Origin: Eunapius fragilis | Taxonomy: Eukaryota > Porifera > Demospongiae > Spongillida > Spongillidae | Assembly (NCBI GenBank): GCA_963681505.1 | Contig: OY811976.1 | Span: forward strand, 1,422,359-1,486,358 | Length of the DNA: 64,000 nt | Direction of reading: 5' to 3' | In this document: piece by piece, positions 1 to 10,875 of the stretch | Layout of the letters: each line of letters opens with the position of its first letter | Position numbering within the stretch: the first letter of the stretch is position 1 | Notes under the pieces: generated by a model | Database searches by the model: none | The model's input: the letters and a program-made list of their open reading frames with translations, nothing else | Told to the model about the DNA's origin: nothing | Program-made: the position numbers and the translations under genes

Positions 1-2151
1 AAATGTTGCATCTGCTTCTGTGAGTCTCCTTAGAGGTTCACTCACTTCAGATAGCCTGGGAACATATCGGGACAGATAGTTGCACATTCCGAGGAACCTT
101 CGTACGTCTGACACACACGCTGGCTCAGGCATCTCCTGTATTGCAGTCACTTTTGCTGGATCTGGTCTGATGCCACTGGCCGATATGATGTGCCCGATGT
201 ATAGCACTTCCGACAAATGCAGACGCAGCTTTTCCTTGTTTAACTTAAGGTTACATTCTCTGGCTCTGTGCAGTAACTTCAATAAACTGTCATCATGATT
301 CGCTCTCGCCTCTTCCATAGTGCCCCCAACACCAAACACCAAAACATCATCAGCCACTACTGCCACTCCGGAAAGTCCATGTAGAGCCCCTTGGAGCCGT
401 TTTTGGAACTCTTCTGGAGCCGACGAAATCCCAAAAGGCATACGTAGCCATCGGAACCGTCCACTTAGACCCCAGAAAGTTGTCAGATAACTGCTCCTGT
501 CTGTCAACTTCACCTGAAGGAACCCGTCCTTGGCGTCCAGTAGACTAAAAATTTTGGCTCCTTTCAGCTTGGGCAGGACATCATCGATGGTAGGCATATA
601 GAAGTGGTTTCTTCTAATGGCCTTGTTAAGATCCCTGGGGTCCAAACATATTCTCACTTGCTTTTTATCCGGCTTCCAAACAGCTGTAATATTGCTCACC
701 CACTCAGTAGGCACATCCACGGGGGCAATCACCCCTAACTCCACTAACTGTGTCAGCTTGTTCTCCACTGCTTCTTTCATCGTATGAGGAATCTTCCGCG
801 GCCTGTTCTGGACAGCAGGTACCATCTCGTCAATTTCAATATCATACTCCCCAGGAAGGGACCCAAGGCCCCCAAAAACATCATCAAATTCCTCTAACAC
901 CTGCACCCTGGTGATTTTCTTCCGTTCCTGGATGGCATATACAGTTCCTACTTTGTAACTGAGAAGATTTAGGGTGAGACATGTATCCAATGACAAAAGT
1001 GAATGGTGGTTGCTTCTCATCACCTCGAAGTATAAGCTTTTGACCTTCCGTTCTGCCTCCTCTACTTGCAGGTTACACCCACCCAGTGACTTTCGGAGGG
1101 ATCCATCATACATCACTAGTGTGGTGACACTGTTTACCAATGCTGGTTTTCCTAAAACCACATAGTCCCTCCATGACAGAACATTACATGTGGCTGCTGT
1201 GTCCAACTGACACTCCACAATGACATTCTTCTTCCCCACTATAAACTGCATCCTAGCCAACAGCTTCTTTCCTGACCTATGAACTGTTATCTGCAACACT
1301 TCTTCATGACCCAGTGACTGGCTATCACCTTGCACCATGTGTGTTTGTTCACTGTTGCGACACCTCCTTGCAAAATGGTTCAGCAGCCCACACTTCAAAC
1401 ATTTCTGTCTGTATGCAGGACATTGTCTTGGCTTGCGCGTTCTGCCACACTGTCTGCACTCCCTAACGTCTCCATACCTTTGACCTTGATCATTTTCCCT
1501 TGTCCGAGTATTTGCTAGCTTTTGGTACCCTGCCCTCTGAACCGCTGACACGCTTTCTGCACTTTCTGAGACACTCTTTACCTCAACTGGTACTTCCCCG
1601 CCATCAACCTTCTTTTCCTTACCAACCCAAGATTCCAGGTCTGCTGACGTTGCCTCCATCGTTTGACACATCTGAATGGCCTTTGGCAGCTCCAGTTTAT
1701 CAGTCTCGAACAGACGTCTCCTCATCCTGTCGCTGTCTACTCCCCTTATAAGCACATGCAGCATCAAGTCGTCTTTCAGTGCGCCAAATTCACAATCTTT
1801 TACTTGCTTCCTTAGATCCGCTACGAACTGATCGATGGTACGATGGTCTTGCTTCATCTGAAAGAACCGATCCCTGATGACGTGTTTACTCGTCCGCCTA
1901 GCACACACTGAGTCCAGTTTCTTCACTATTGTGTCGAAATCATTCTTGTCCTCTCCGTCGGCAAAAACTAGTGCTTCGTGTATATCATTAACTCGCTGCC
2001 CCACCGCGCGCAAAAGAATAGCTAACTTCATCCCACTCGATGCATCCGCCTTGCCAATAGCCACAAGAAACAGGTTAAACTCCTTCTTAAACCTCGCCCA
2101 TTGATCTGTAAGATCTCCTCCTACGGGCTCCGGCACTAAGTATTTTTCCAT
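1..2151 (-). CDS. Ty3/gypsy retrotransposon gag-pol polyprotein, 5' part (runs off the window)
   Basis: One uninterrupted minus-strand frame opens at the ATG at 2151 and is still open at base 1, about 717 codons. In order it shows a gag-like region (residues about 1-230), a degenerate CRQCG finger followed by a canonical CX2CX4HX4C zinc knuckle (CLKCGLLNHFARRC, about 243-257), a retropepsin-like active site reading LDTAAT (about 314), and the reverse transcriptase. The RT carries the LDPRDLN motif (about 503), SLLDAKDGFLQ, and a VADD catalytic box (about 602). RNase H and integrase would lie left of base 1. Knuckle layout and RT motifs fit the metazoan K02A2.6-like gypsy group. No stop or frameshift was found in the visible part, so the copy may be young. 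The protease has DTA where DTG or DSG is usual. The element is preceded by a short LTR at 2203-2374. Product class is seen in the sequence; subfamily is inferred. Confidence 0.9.
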   Translation of the reverse strand, partial: MEKYLVPEPVGGDLTDQWARFKKEFNLFLVAIGKADASSGMKLAILLRAVGQRVNDIHEALVFADGEDKNDFDTIVKKLDSVCARRTSKHVIRDRFFQMKQDHRTIDQFVADLRKQVKDCEFGALKDDLMLHVLIRGVDSDRMRRRLFETDKLELPKAIQMCQTMEATSADLESWVGKEKKVDGGEVPVEVKSVSESAESVSAVQRAGYQKLANTRTRENDQGQRYGDVRECRQCGRTRKPRQCPAYRQKCLKCGLLNHFARRCRNSEQTHMVQGDSQSLGHEEVLQITVHRSGKKLLARMQFIVGKKNVIVECQLDTAATCNVLSWRDYVVLGKPALVNSVTTLVMYDGSLRKSLGGCNLQVEEAERKVKSLYFEVMRSNHHSLLSLDTCLTLNLLSYKVGTVYAIQERKKITRVQVLEEFDDVFGGLGSLPGEYDIEIDEMVPAVQNRPRKIPHTMKEAVENKLTQLVELGVIAPVDVPTEWVSNITAVWKPDKKQVRICLDPRDLNKAIRRNHFYMPTIDDVLPKLKGAKIFSLLDAKDGFLQVKLTDRSSYLTTFWGLSGRFRWLRMPFGISSAPEEFQKRLQGALHGLSGVAVVADDVLVFGVGGTMEEARANHDDSLLKLLHRARECNLKLNKEKLRLHLSEVLYIGHIISASGIRPDPAKVTAIQEMPEPACVSDVRRFLGMCNYLSRYVPRLSEVSEPLRRLTEADATF

Positions 2152-2202
2152 CTTTCTCACCTTTACTGACTCAGGCTTCTTTTTTTTTCACTTCTGACAC
2201 CA

Positions 2203-2374
2203 TGTTATGGTGATAGGACCAACCAAGAACCCGATGCAGACAGATGTCCTCGAGCACGCCAATGTCAATGCAATGTACAACAACTCCAATATACGCACAC
2301 CCCCTCGTGCCCACACCCAACATCCCCGCACAGGAAATATACGAACTTTGATTAGTTGACGTCACGACTTCACA
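2203..2374 (-). repeat. Probable 5' LTR of the gypsy element, with adjacent primer-binding site
   Basis: Read on the minus strand, this stretch begins TGTGAAGTCG and ends CCATAACA, giving the TG...CA limits expected of an LTR. It is followed at once (2185-2202) by TGGTGTCAGAAGTG, a typical retroelement primer-binding site, and 34 bases later by the gag ATG. About 172 bp is short but normal for this gypsy group. A TATA-like stretch lies inside. The 3' LTR is outside the window, so limits rest on the TG/CA ends and the PBS only. The first flanking bases on the right are ATATT, a candidate 5-bp target duplication that cannot be tested here. Confidence 0.6.
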
Positions 2375-2742
2375 ATATTATTTAAAACTAGATCACGTTA
2401 ATACCGGAAGTGATTGTAACTATAAGTTGTCGACACGCCAGAAAATCTCGTACGACCAGCTCAGAAATTTAAGAAGAAATTTCTGAAATACAGATAGATA
2501 CCCGGCAGAATATAATGAAATTTCCGTATTCTAGTGAAATTTCCGGATATCTAGGAATTTTACTTCGATTATTGAGAAATTTTAGTCAGGAATATCGAGT
2601 TGCAACGACCCATTGTTATAGAACAAAAGAAAAATTATTAGTTCGCTTACCAGATTATCGGTGTACCCAGCCAAGTGAGAGTTGTCACGAATTGATAAGT
2701 CGTTTCACGGATTCCCGATGAGGCGTCGGGTGTGCGGCGTAG

Positions 2743-3232
2743 GCCTGTCGAAAAAATTCCACCGGAATTTCGGCATTTTTAGGCAGTTTCTAATTTCACA
2801 AAATGCCATGCACCAATTATATACACCGCATACTACCGACAACGGGTCAGTAAACCACAAAAACTAACGGTATGCAGAAATATCGGTTTTTCACTAATAT
2901 GGCGATCAACGAGGTCCCATCGTCCTAATTGGCCAGAAAAAGACAATCGAAGACGGCCAGACCCAAGGTCACTGTAGCAGCAGGCATTGCTAACGTGGCT
3001 GCTTTGTTGTCGTCTTTTGCAATCCAGCAGCGTACGGGTGTTGCACTCGAACCGTGGTACTTAGTTGTTGCGTCTTCTCCACTTCCAATTTGTGTACCTG
3101 GCCTTTTCTCTTCTTCCGCCGCTTCTTTGTGCGTTGGACCAAATTAAACTATCGTGACAGTTAAAAAGATAACCGGCATTTTATTACGGTCGGAATTTTT
3201 GAGAATTTTTGTGCGGCATTTTTTCGACAGGC
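2743..3232. mobile_element. Nested MITE with GCCTGTCGAAAAAAT inverted ends
   Basis: The left end reads GCCTGTCGAAAAAATTCC and the reverse complement of the right end reads GCCTGTCGAAAAAATGCC. The 490-bp segment is missing from the otherwise matching copy at 5158-5699, where the sequence runs straight from GTGTGCGGCG into GGCGGCAAAA. It has only short chance frames, so it is a non-autonomous insertion of unknown superfamily. The target duplication is obscured by the GGC-rich target. Confidence 0.65.
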
Positions 3233-3506
3233 GGCGGCGGCAAAAAAAAAAATTCTGCGGCGGGCTGATAATAAACCATTTCCGTGTTTACCCTATGCAA
3301 AGGGTGTATACCGTAAACTTGTTTAATATTATTTTATCATTCTGATCCTTGAGTAACGCAGTAACGGACATTGTAGCAGCCAAACTGCTGGCAAACATGG
3401 GTAAGTCTACAATGTGATGTGCGCCGAGATCTGAGGGAGAGTTCACGACAGTCGATCATGACATTGCCATTGTGCGATCAAATAAGCCGCCAAACGTCTC
3501 CTTCCA

Positions 3507-3740
3507 GCAACTCGCGTCTACGTAATTGTTTATTGCTAGTCACGTACTTACGTCATATGTATGTTGCTATAAATATACCCCGCGTGGGTACGAGATAAGC
3601 AATAACCGGACGGGAACGAACGACGGAGGAAACAATATGCTCGCGTGTAGTTATTTATAGCAACTGTATACATAAATAGCAACATACATATGACGTAAGT
3701 ACGTGACTAGCAATAAACAATTACGTAGGACGCGAGTTGC
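3507..3740. repeat. Insertion with 64-bp inverted arms
   Basis: Bases 3507-3570 and 3676-3740 are near-perfect inverted copies (GCAACTCGCG... and ...CGCGAGTTGC) around a roughly 105-base centre. The related copy at 5158-5699 lacks the whole stretch, which shows it was inserted or lost as a unit. The flanks CTTCC and AGAAGG may extend the inverted repeat by a few bases. No coding potential. Confidence 0.65.
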
Positions 3741-3766
3741 AGAAGGTCTATTCACATTTATGTATA

Positions 3767-3935
3767 GAGAGGTTGCAGTGTCATCCCGGGAACAGCGGCG
3801 GCCATGTTTTTTGGTGTCCCCAGTTCTGTTACAGGTTGTAAATAATCTGTTACAGATTGGAGACATTCTGTAACCGAACTGGAGACACCAAAAAACATGG
3901 CCGCCGCTCTTCCCGGGATGACACTGCAACCTCTC
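3767..3935. mobile_element. 169-bp MITE flanked by TATA duplications
   Basis: Two arms of about 68-73 bases, starting GAGAGGTTGCAGTGTCATCC, face each other and differ at only a few positions. The element is flanked by TATA at 3763-3766 and 3936-3939. The empty site is preserved in the sister repeat near 5518-5525 (TTATGTATACGCC), so removing the element plus one TATA restores the uninterrupted sequence exactly. This fixes a 4-bp target duplication. The transposase family that moves it is not known to me. Confidence 0.8.
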
Positions 3936-4110
3936 TATACGCCGAGGGAATACAACCACTTTTGTAGTGGCACGAACTAACTATGCAACTTAAGTACGCC
4001 ATTCGTATGAAACTTCCTGTCACGCGGTCAATGGCTTTGAATTTAAATTGTTTTTTTTTTTGTTTCGAGCGGGCGGAGTCCGTGAAACGAAAAATCAAAT
4101 CGTCATGGCC

Positions 4111-5157
4111 TAGGGGCGTTTACAGAACAATTTATGAGGGCTGCCTCTCGTACCCAGACGTATTTATACGTATGGGTACGAGACTACCTGCATACATAGT
4201 CATGTGCATCTAATAACCTATTGGTATGCACAGTCCGGGTATGCATGTGGCAGATAATACAAGCATCTGGACAAACGGAAGGTATATAGGTTTCATTTTC
4301 AATTTGTGTTGCGGTCATTTGACTGGATCACTGTAAGTTTGTAATGCTAATAGTTCACATTGGGCACATATGTACCCATCAAGCTAGAATTCTAGAAACA
4401 CACTGGCACACACACACATGCACACACAAACATCCTAAACAACATGCACCTTTTCAAATAACCTACCATCAAACACACTCATAGCAGATTTGCCAATCAG
4501 TGAACCACAGGAAGGTCACATCACATCCACCACACTTCACTCATGTAAGCTGCTGTTGAACACAATGACGCTAGTCCCGTTTACATACTGGTTGTAAACA
4601 GTATGGCAGTACGTGAGTTCCACACCACGACACGGTATACCACAGGGAGCGTGCTTGGAACATCGGGGGGAGGGTACCAGTACAACGTGCACAGAGCAGG
4701 TCACGTGAAGCGTCCCAGGAGCGGATAGCTTGTCTAGGAGTGGGAGCGAGTGGGAGGGGTGAAGCACAGAACTTACGCACGCGCACTCAAAACACACACG
4801 ATTGCTGAAGCACATAGCCACACACAACCACAGGCTCTTTCCATTATCTATTACACCCTACCTAGGCTTCTTTAGGTCGCTGGAGGACCAGATACCTCCC
4901 GCAAATCTTGACCGGTCGGTACTTTAGCGTGGCATTGGGCAACTTAGCTGCTATTCAGGGGCAGCGTCACCCACCGCGATATCCTATTGTAGCCTTCGGG
5001 GGTAGAGGTTAAGTCCACATCGCCGCTGCTGGTAGGGGGCAACACCAAACCCTTGCTAGTAACAATGAATTGCATCTACAACGCAAGATACAGCGAACGG
5101 CAGGTCAGGACAGGTGGACGTGTCATACGGTCCTTGTACAATTGGCAGATCGCTGCG
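4111..5157. other. No gene recognised
   Basis: Mixed-composition DNA with a short CA-rich microsatellite (about 4402-4433). Overlapping minus-strand frames at 4537-4827 have no recognisable domain or splice context, and I read them as chance frames. About 4860-5050 is more GC-balanced than its surroundings and may be a fossil repeat. Confidence 0.4.
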
Positions 5158-5699
5158 TCAGGCCACGACGAATTGATAAGTGGATTCACGATGAGGCGTC
5201 GGGTGTGCGGCGGCGGCAAAAAAAAAAAAAAAAAAAAAAAGTGAATTTAATTTTGCGGCGGGCCGACAACAAACCTTTCCGTGTTTCCCCTATGGAAAGG
5301 GGTGTATACCGTAAACTTGTTTAATATTATTTTATCATTCTGATCCTTGAGTAACGCAGTAACGGCAGCCGAACTGCTGGCAAACATGGGTAGGCGTATC
5401 CAAGTGTACAATGTGATGTGCCCCGAGATCAGAGGTAGAGTTCACGACAGTCGATCATGACATTGCCATTGTGCGATCAAATAAGCCGCCAAACGTCTCC
5501 TTCCATTCACATTTATGTATACGCCGAGGGAATACAACCTCTTTTGTAGTGGCACAAACTACTATGCAACTTTAGTACGCCATTCGTATGAAACTTCCTG
5601 TCACGCGGTCAATGGCTTTGAATTTATTTTATTTTTATTTATTTTTAGTTTCGAGCGGCGGAGTCCGTGAAACGAAAAATCAAATCGTCATGGCCCGAC
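5158..5699. mobile_element. Non-autonomous DNA transposon, copy B (empty-site copy)
   Basis: The left end TCAGGCCACGACGAATTGAT and the reverse complement of the right end (TCGGGCCATGACGATTTGAT) form a terminal inverted repeat that continues, less well, for about 30 bases. CGCTGCG occurs directly outside both ends (5151-5157 and 5700-5706), consistent with a target duplication of about 7-8 bp. A poly-A run of 22 bases lies at 5219-5240. The body matches copy A but lacks the three nested insertions. No coding sequence. Confidence 0.75.
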
Positions 5700-5706
5700 C
5701 GCTGCG

Positions 5707-6639
5707 AGAAAACCGGCACCATAAGAACCATGCAATGTGATACACAGCCAAATTTCATTTACTGGGTCAAACATGTATACATACCATACGCGACGTAATC
5801 TGCACTGGTTCAAAATGTTAACACAGTCTGGTTCATACGATGTGGGGAAATACTATGTAGAGGCTTGATACACCCTACGCTAAACAACATGTGCCACATA
5901 GTGGGAACAGATTGATAACATACTGTACCAGAAAAGCGGTTTCCCTTATAAGGTACGGTTTGTACGAATTGTATTCATATGTTACTACATACAATTGCGT
6001 CATCGCTATAATTAGATATATATTTTTAGAAATACATTTTTAAGTTGTGCAGTACAATACAAAAGTTATGCTAAAAATACAAGTCTGTTCTCCTGAATGA
6101 TTTCGCATTCCACGTTCCTGGAAGAGGTCACACAGTCTTCTGAAACTGGCAAGTAGCACTGTATTCACATGAACCAAAGACACAGGTCGTTGTCCAGCAG
6201 TGCGGCAGATAGGTTCAAGAGTGGGCAATCATAGCTCATTCACCACAGGCAGTCCATCAGGTAACAAGAGAACTCATGAGAGCCTTGCACCAGGCAGTGC
6301 ACACTGATATTGTAGGTTCAAATGTTTGATCTAAATAAAGAGCATACATGCTCATACATCTTTCATTTATGTAATAAAACTCACACTGCAATCAGTAGCC
6401 AAGGATGGTGGTGTGCAGATATAAGTCGTAATGTTGAAACTGTACATGATGTCCACAATACCTGACGAGCAAGCAAACAAACTCAATATAGCAAACATAC
6501 ATGTATCCTTTAAACGGCCAACTCTATTCATTTTCAAACATGAATACTGCCAAAGATTTTTTAAACATTATAGACCATTATTAAACATTATTATTTAAAC
6601 GTTATAAACATGAATACTGCCAAAAACTTGTTAATCGAT
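5707..6639. other. No gene recognised
   Basis: AT-rich DNA between the transposon copy and the piggyBac pseudogene. Short repeats such as CATGAATACTGCCAAA (near 6539 and 6609) occur twice. No convincing open frame or RNA gene seen. Confidence 0.4.
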
Positions 6640-8373
6640 CAAAACAGTTTCAAAAACAATCAAACTAAAGAGTTTCCAAAAACAAACTAAGCGGCCTGAT
6701 GAAAAGGCAAAGAAACAATCAGCATGTAGTGCAAACTTGCACAATGAACAAAAATAGCTTGTCTGGCTGCGTTTTTTGGTGCTATGATAGCACACAACAC
6801 ACATGCGTTGACTGTCTGGCAACTTGGTGATGAGGTGTGGTCCAGGAAGCTGGCGCTCGGGCCCCCAGGGTGTCAGGATTACAGCGTTTGCGTGGACCAC
6901 ACTCATCTTCTGTCACTGAGCGTTGACGGTTGAGGGAACGTGCAGCAAACAGTTGTACCACTCTTAAACGAAAGACTTTGTGTGTCGATTGAGTAGTGGA
7001 ATGGGTGGTGTTGTAGTAAATGAGAGCATTGACCAAAAAAACATCAATGCCATAGTAGAAAAGTGACATGTACCAGCGCTTCTTGTGTGTCAAATATGTG
7101 TTGTAGGAAGCACGCAGAGAATTGGCTTGGTCGCAGCCACACATGTATTTGTTGTAGTCAATTGCAACAACCGGTGCTGTCTTCATTAATGATGCACTGC
7201 CTCGCCTTCGTCTGCGTACTTCTCCTCCAGACTCGCGACCATCATGACATGTAGAGAGAAACCAGACACCACTCTGTGTTGTGTCTCGCCACACACAGCT
7301 CAGCAGATGTGGAGGTGCCATTGACCATCGCCATTCTCCATCTTCCAAAGGCTGCTGTTTCACAGTCTACTCCAACTCCTTATCGATGCCATGATCAGTG
7401 CGTACGGTGCCATACATGTACAGTCCATTCTCTAGCAGCTTCTTAGCAGTATCTACTGATGTGTAGAAACGGTCAGTGGCAATGCAGAAGGGCTTTTGAG
7501 GGAGTGGTGCGCACACATCAAGCACAAGTGTTTGTGTGTTACGGAGCTTGTCGCGTGTGTCCACCACGAAGGAATAGCAGTATCCGCAGTGAGCACAATG
7601 GAGGCTGATTACCTTTATGTAATCAGATATGGGCTTCTTTGTTTCCCCACGATATGAAATGCGGGAGTAGCGATGGCCACACATGCACTGGCTCTCATCA
7701 AGAGATAGTTGTTGTTGTGGATTGTAGCGAGCCTGAGAGATTTGCTGTACAAGGTCAAGAAATGGACGGACTTTGGCAAGACGATCACTCTCATTCTCAG
7801 TAGGTGTGGGGTTGGCAACCATCGCGAGGGAGAATGTTCTGTACAATGCCCTGGGTCAATAACGTATCAGTACTCCTAGTCTTCTTCATTTGGCAGCTGT
7901 ACAAGGTCCATGATAATAATGACAGCAAGATATGCATACACATCAGCCAAAGTGATGTCCTTGTACAACTTGAGCAGCACTGGTGGTTTGGAGGAACCAA
8001 GTTCAATGTGTGCTCGGCGATTGATCCTATTTTAATCATGTTCACTATGTGAGGAGTCGACCACATGTTCTGGTTCAGCATCTGGGCAAATAGGTCCAAC
8101 ATCTTCCAAGGCAAACGCAAGCATCGTGACAGAAATGCCTTGGTGCTGCTGCCAGTCTGCAACATTCTTTGTTGTCTGCGAGGTGCTGGACTGCCACCAC
8201 GACCCGTGCCTCGTCCACGACTACGACTACGACTCCAAGAGTCCAGCATTGTTCGTCACACAACGTGTGCTTGTTTCAGGTTCTTCATTCTCACTGCTGA
8301 CGTCTTCATCGCTCCTATGGTACAAAACTTCTTCGTTATCACTTGACTCTTCTGAATCCGACACCTCCGCCAT
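6640..8373 (-). pseudogene. piggyBac-type transposase, broken by stop and frameshifts
   Basis: The minus strand carries in order: an acidic N-terminus from the ATG at 8373 (MAEVSDSEESSDNEE), an in-frame stop soon after, a segment with ITLADVYAYLAVIIIMDLVQ (near 7900-7960), then the DDE core in the frame 7846-7367. That core has DRLAKVRPFLDLVQQ, the first catalytic aspartate in LSLDES, and DRFYTS (usually DNFYTS). After a stop at 7367 the frame 7363-6782 adds IDYNKYMCGCDQ, the third acidic site, and the RWYMSLFYYGIDVFLVNA helix. A C-terminal cysteine-rich finger (CVVCYHSTKK...CSLCKFALHADCF) follows in another frame at about 6860-6740. The order and spacing match piggyBac transposases of about 550-600 aa. 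At least three frame breaks and one early stop show it is dead. I could not identify TTAA-flanked termini. Confidence 0.85.
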
Positions 8374-10233
8374 CTTTATTTAGCGATTTATTCATACTTA
8401 CACTATTCATGTTTAGGCGTTATTCATGTTTTTAAAAAAAGCAGCCCATGTTTTTCTTATGGGTAGTGTGCTGCAGGATCAAGACCGAAAATGGAAGGTG
8501 GAGAGGAAAACATGCTACACACACATTAAGTATTTGTTACTTGGCCTTAGCTAAAGGTTACAGATAAGGGTCAGAGTACAAATTTCAAGTAAATCATAAT
8601 ATGCATGTTATAACATGAATGGCTATTTAAAGAATACGCCCATAATGGATGCCATCAAAACATACAACAGTCACACACAGAAACACACAACACAAATGTC
8701 CAAACACAGAAATATCCACACTCATAACATACCACATGCATGCACACTCCCTGCACAAACCTTTCTCATAACACCTGGTTGATAACTTAGGTCAAAGGAG
8801 CTCTTGCTCAGAGACAGCGTACCATGTGTTGTAACAGTAGAACAAAATATGTTTAGAGCATCACCACACCTACAACTGGTCCCCACATGTTTAAAAATCA
8901 GTATGAAAGCAGGATAGATGACCTACCTTTCACTTGCAATGCCATCATGACAAATATATACAGACAGTCGAGATATTGGTATAACGTCTAGGGGCTAGTC
9001 CACCTGAATACATTGTACGTTCTTACATTGGAGTTGAAGGCTCAAACCTTAAGGGATAAAATGATGGTACAATTAACCAAACCAGAAACAAAAATTTACC
9101 TTTCAGCTCAGGGCCATGTTATCAACAAGACGAAGGAGGAGGTGTGTTCATCCAATTATTGTTGTTACAAACTAGGCCATTATAATCACCACATAAATAC
9201 CAGGTCATGGTTCTCACTCTTCGTTGTGTACCCTTTTAGCTACCAAGAACTCACGTTTCGACATGGTGCGCACACTTCAGAATCAAGGAATATTAATAAC
9301 TTTTAATAAGCTCTGTCGGGGTACCGGCCGGTGGGGACACGGCATTCATGCACATTTTAATGTCGCAATTCTTCTTAACTGGAGGGTACAGGTACAGCTG
9401 CAGGATCTTTGTTATTGCATTTAACACCTTTCGTATAAAGCACTCAAATACTCCAGACATATGCCTACATTACAAAGAGCGCGGTTCGTGCTGTGTGGCT
9501 CAAGTTAATTAATGTACCATGGGAAACCATCAGCAATGGAATTGCAGTCTGCCTTGCACGAAGATGACGCATTTATCATCCCACACATAATTTCCCCACG
9601 CGCTGCTGATATGATCATGACGTCGTAACGGCTACCTCTCCTATGTTAGTTACTAAAGACACTATACAGCAATGCCGAGCATATTTGAAGTAGACTTATC
9701 TGTCGCATCTCTCTCACGGCGCACACAGTACATTGCCGTAAACGTAAATCTAAATTTCCACATGATTGGTTCAATATGTATTCAATACGAGGTTTGTATG
9801 TTAAACGGTCTTGGCTCATATTGTTGTCTGTATGTACCTAAATGTACTGACATTATTTTGATTGCGGCTGTCATATCAGATTGTGGCTTGCTGAGCCAAA
9901 TGTGATAAACATCTTGGCTCAGAATGTTGATTTTCTCATTATCTGGTACAGTTTGTAACAATTTGGCTGTGTACATTGTAAGTGGCTGTTGAGTATAGGG
10001 AGCCGTTTGTTTCAATATTCGATGCCAAATATTTCATTCGATGATTCTTATATAGCGTTCGATAACTATTTCATTCGACAACGCATTCGATCGATCGGAA
10101 ACGAGGCGGTACGAGTCTACGAGAGTATGGCGTTTCCAGAATAGATGTACCGAGACTTTGAGTACTCCTCAGGAATGGGAATTGCCTAAATAATTGTTAT
10201 CAGACGGAGAACCGGTACCAGTTTTGTTTCTCA
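8374..10233. other. No gene recognised
   Basis: AT-rich sequence with several short frames (9013-9306, 9672-9905 and its antisense) that show no domain, no compositional bias and no clear splice sites. ATTCGA-rich short repeats occur at about 10018-10100. Confidence 0.4.
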
Positions 10234-10430
10234 CGAGGGGTCCGCCATCACTGAAAACTCGTACGCTCTACTCAGAACAAATAGAAATCAATAAAAATCC
10301 GGCAGAAATCACGAAATCGCGTTGAAATCTTGAATTCCGGTAGAAATCATGAAATCACTTGAAATCCGGCAGAAATCACCGGTAGAAATCATATTCATGA
10401 AATCTTGAAATCCGGCAGTAAATAAATTTT
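10234..10430 (+). mobile_element. Truncated terminus of the P-like transposon family (left end)
   Basis: It begins CGAGGGGTCCGCCATCACTG, matching the left inverted repeat of the complete element at 43325 with one or two changes. It continues with the same subterminal array of GAAATC/AGAAATC repeats and CTCGTACGCTCTA. The match fades by about 10430 and no right end follows. It is a one-ended remnant or a deleted copy, showing that the family is present more than once in this genome. Confidence 0.7.
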
Positions 10431-10734
10431 AACAGTTTTTTATTTTATTTTAATAACTAATCATAACTGTTTATTGTTATAATAACTGGTTAATATGAAC
10501 AATAACTACCTTTCCTAGATCTAGGTAGTTAAACGGTTAACCGGTTACGGGTACCGTACCGACGCTCACATTCACTCCCCCATCCGCTACATAAAAGCAG
10601 GTGCACATGCGCATGACACTCGCGATTCCGGCCGTGGTTGTAATATGCCTCGCTACTGCATCTTTGTTTATTGTTTTTTAATTATTATTATGTATTTTTT
10701 CCTCCGTCACTATTGAGGTTAGTGATGTGATCTG

Positions 10735-10875
10735 CAGGGTCGGCACGCCCACGGATTGGCAGTGCTTAGTATAGTTGGGCGTAGCCCGACCTTCGCGTAT
10801 TGGCGGAAGGTCGGGTACACAGTTTTTGTACAAGCTGCAACGAGGATTGCAGTCCAATCAGAATGCAGCAATTCG
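10735..10875 (+). repeat. Dispersed repeat shared with the receptor-gene promoters
   Basis: A stretch with GTTGGGCGTAG, then GCTGCAACG and GATTGCAGTCCAATC, recurs in inverted orientation near 58370-58485 and 63345-63440, upstream of the two receptor genes. Similarity is clear over short blocks but patchy, so this is an old interspersed repeat. Confidence 0.45.

Larger units (their letters stand above)
2686..4110. mobile_element. Non-autonomous DNA transposon, copy A, interrupted by nested insertions
   Basis: The left end (CACGAATTGATAAG) and right end (CGTCATGGCC at 4110) are imperfect inverted copies of each other. The body matches the copy at 5158-5699: the stretch from about 3240 to 3506 matches 5217-5503, and 3939-4110 matches 5520-5695. 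Between the matching blocks copy A has extra DNA that copy B lacks: 2743-3232, about 3507-3740 and 3767-3935. No coding sequence is visible. This is a passive element that served as a landing site for others. Confidence 0.75.

Noticed and set aside
4537-4827. Two overlapping minus-strand frames of 71 and 96 codons
   Set aside because: No domain, no splice context, Cys/His-rich by base composition; I see no reason to call a gene.
7804-8383. Several plus-strand frames over the piggyBac region
   Set aside because: They are antisense to recognisable transposase segments.
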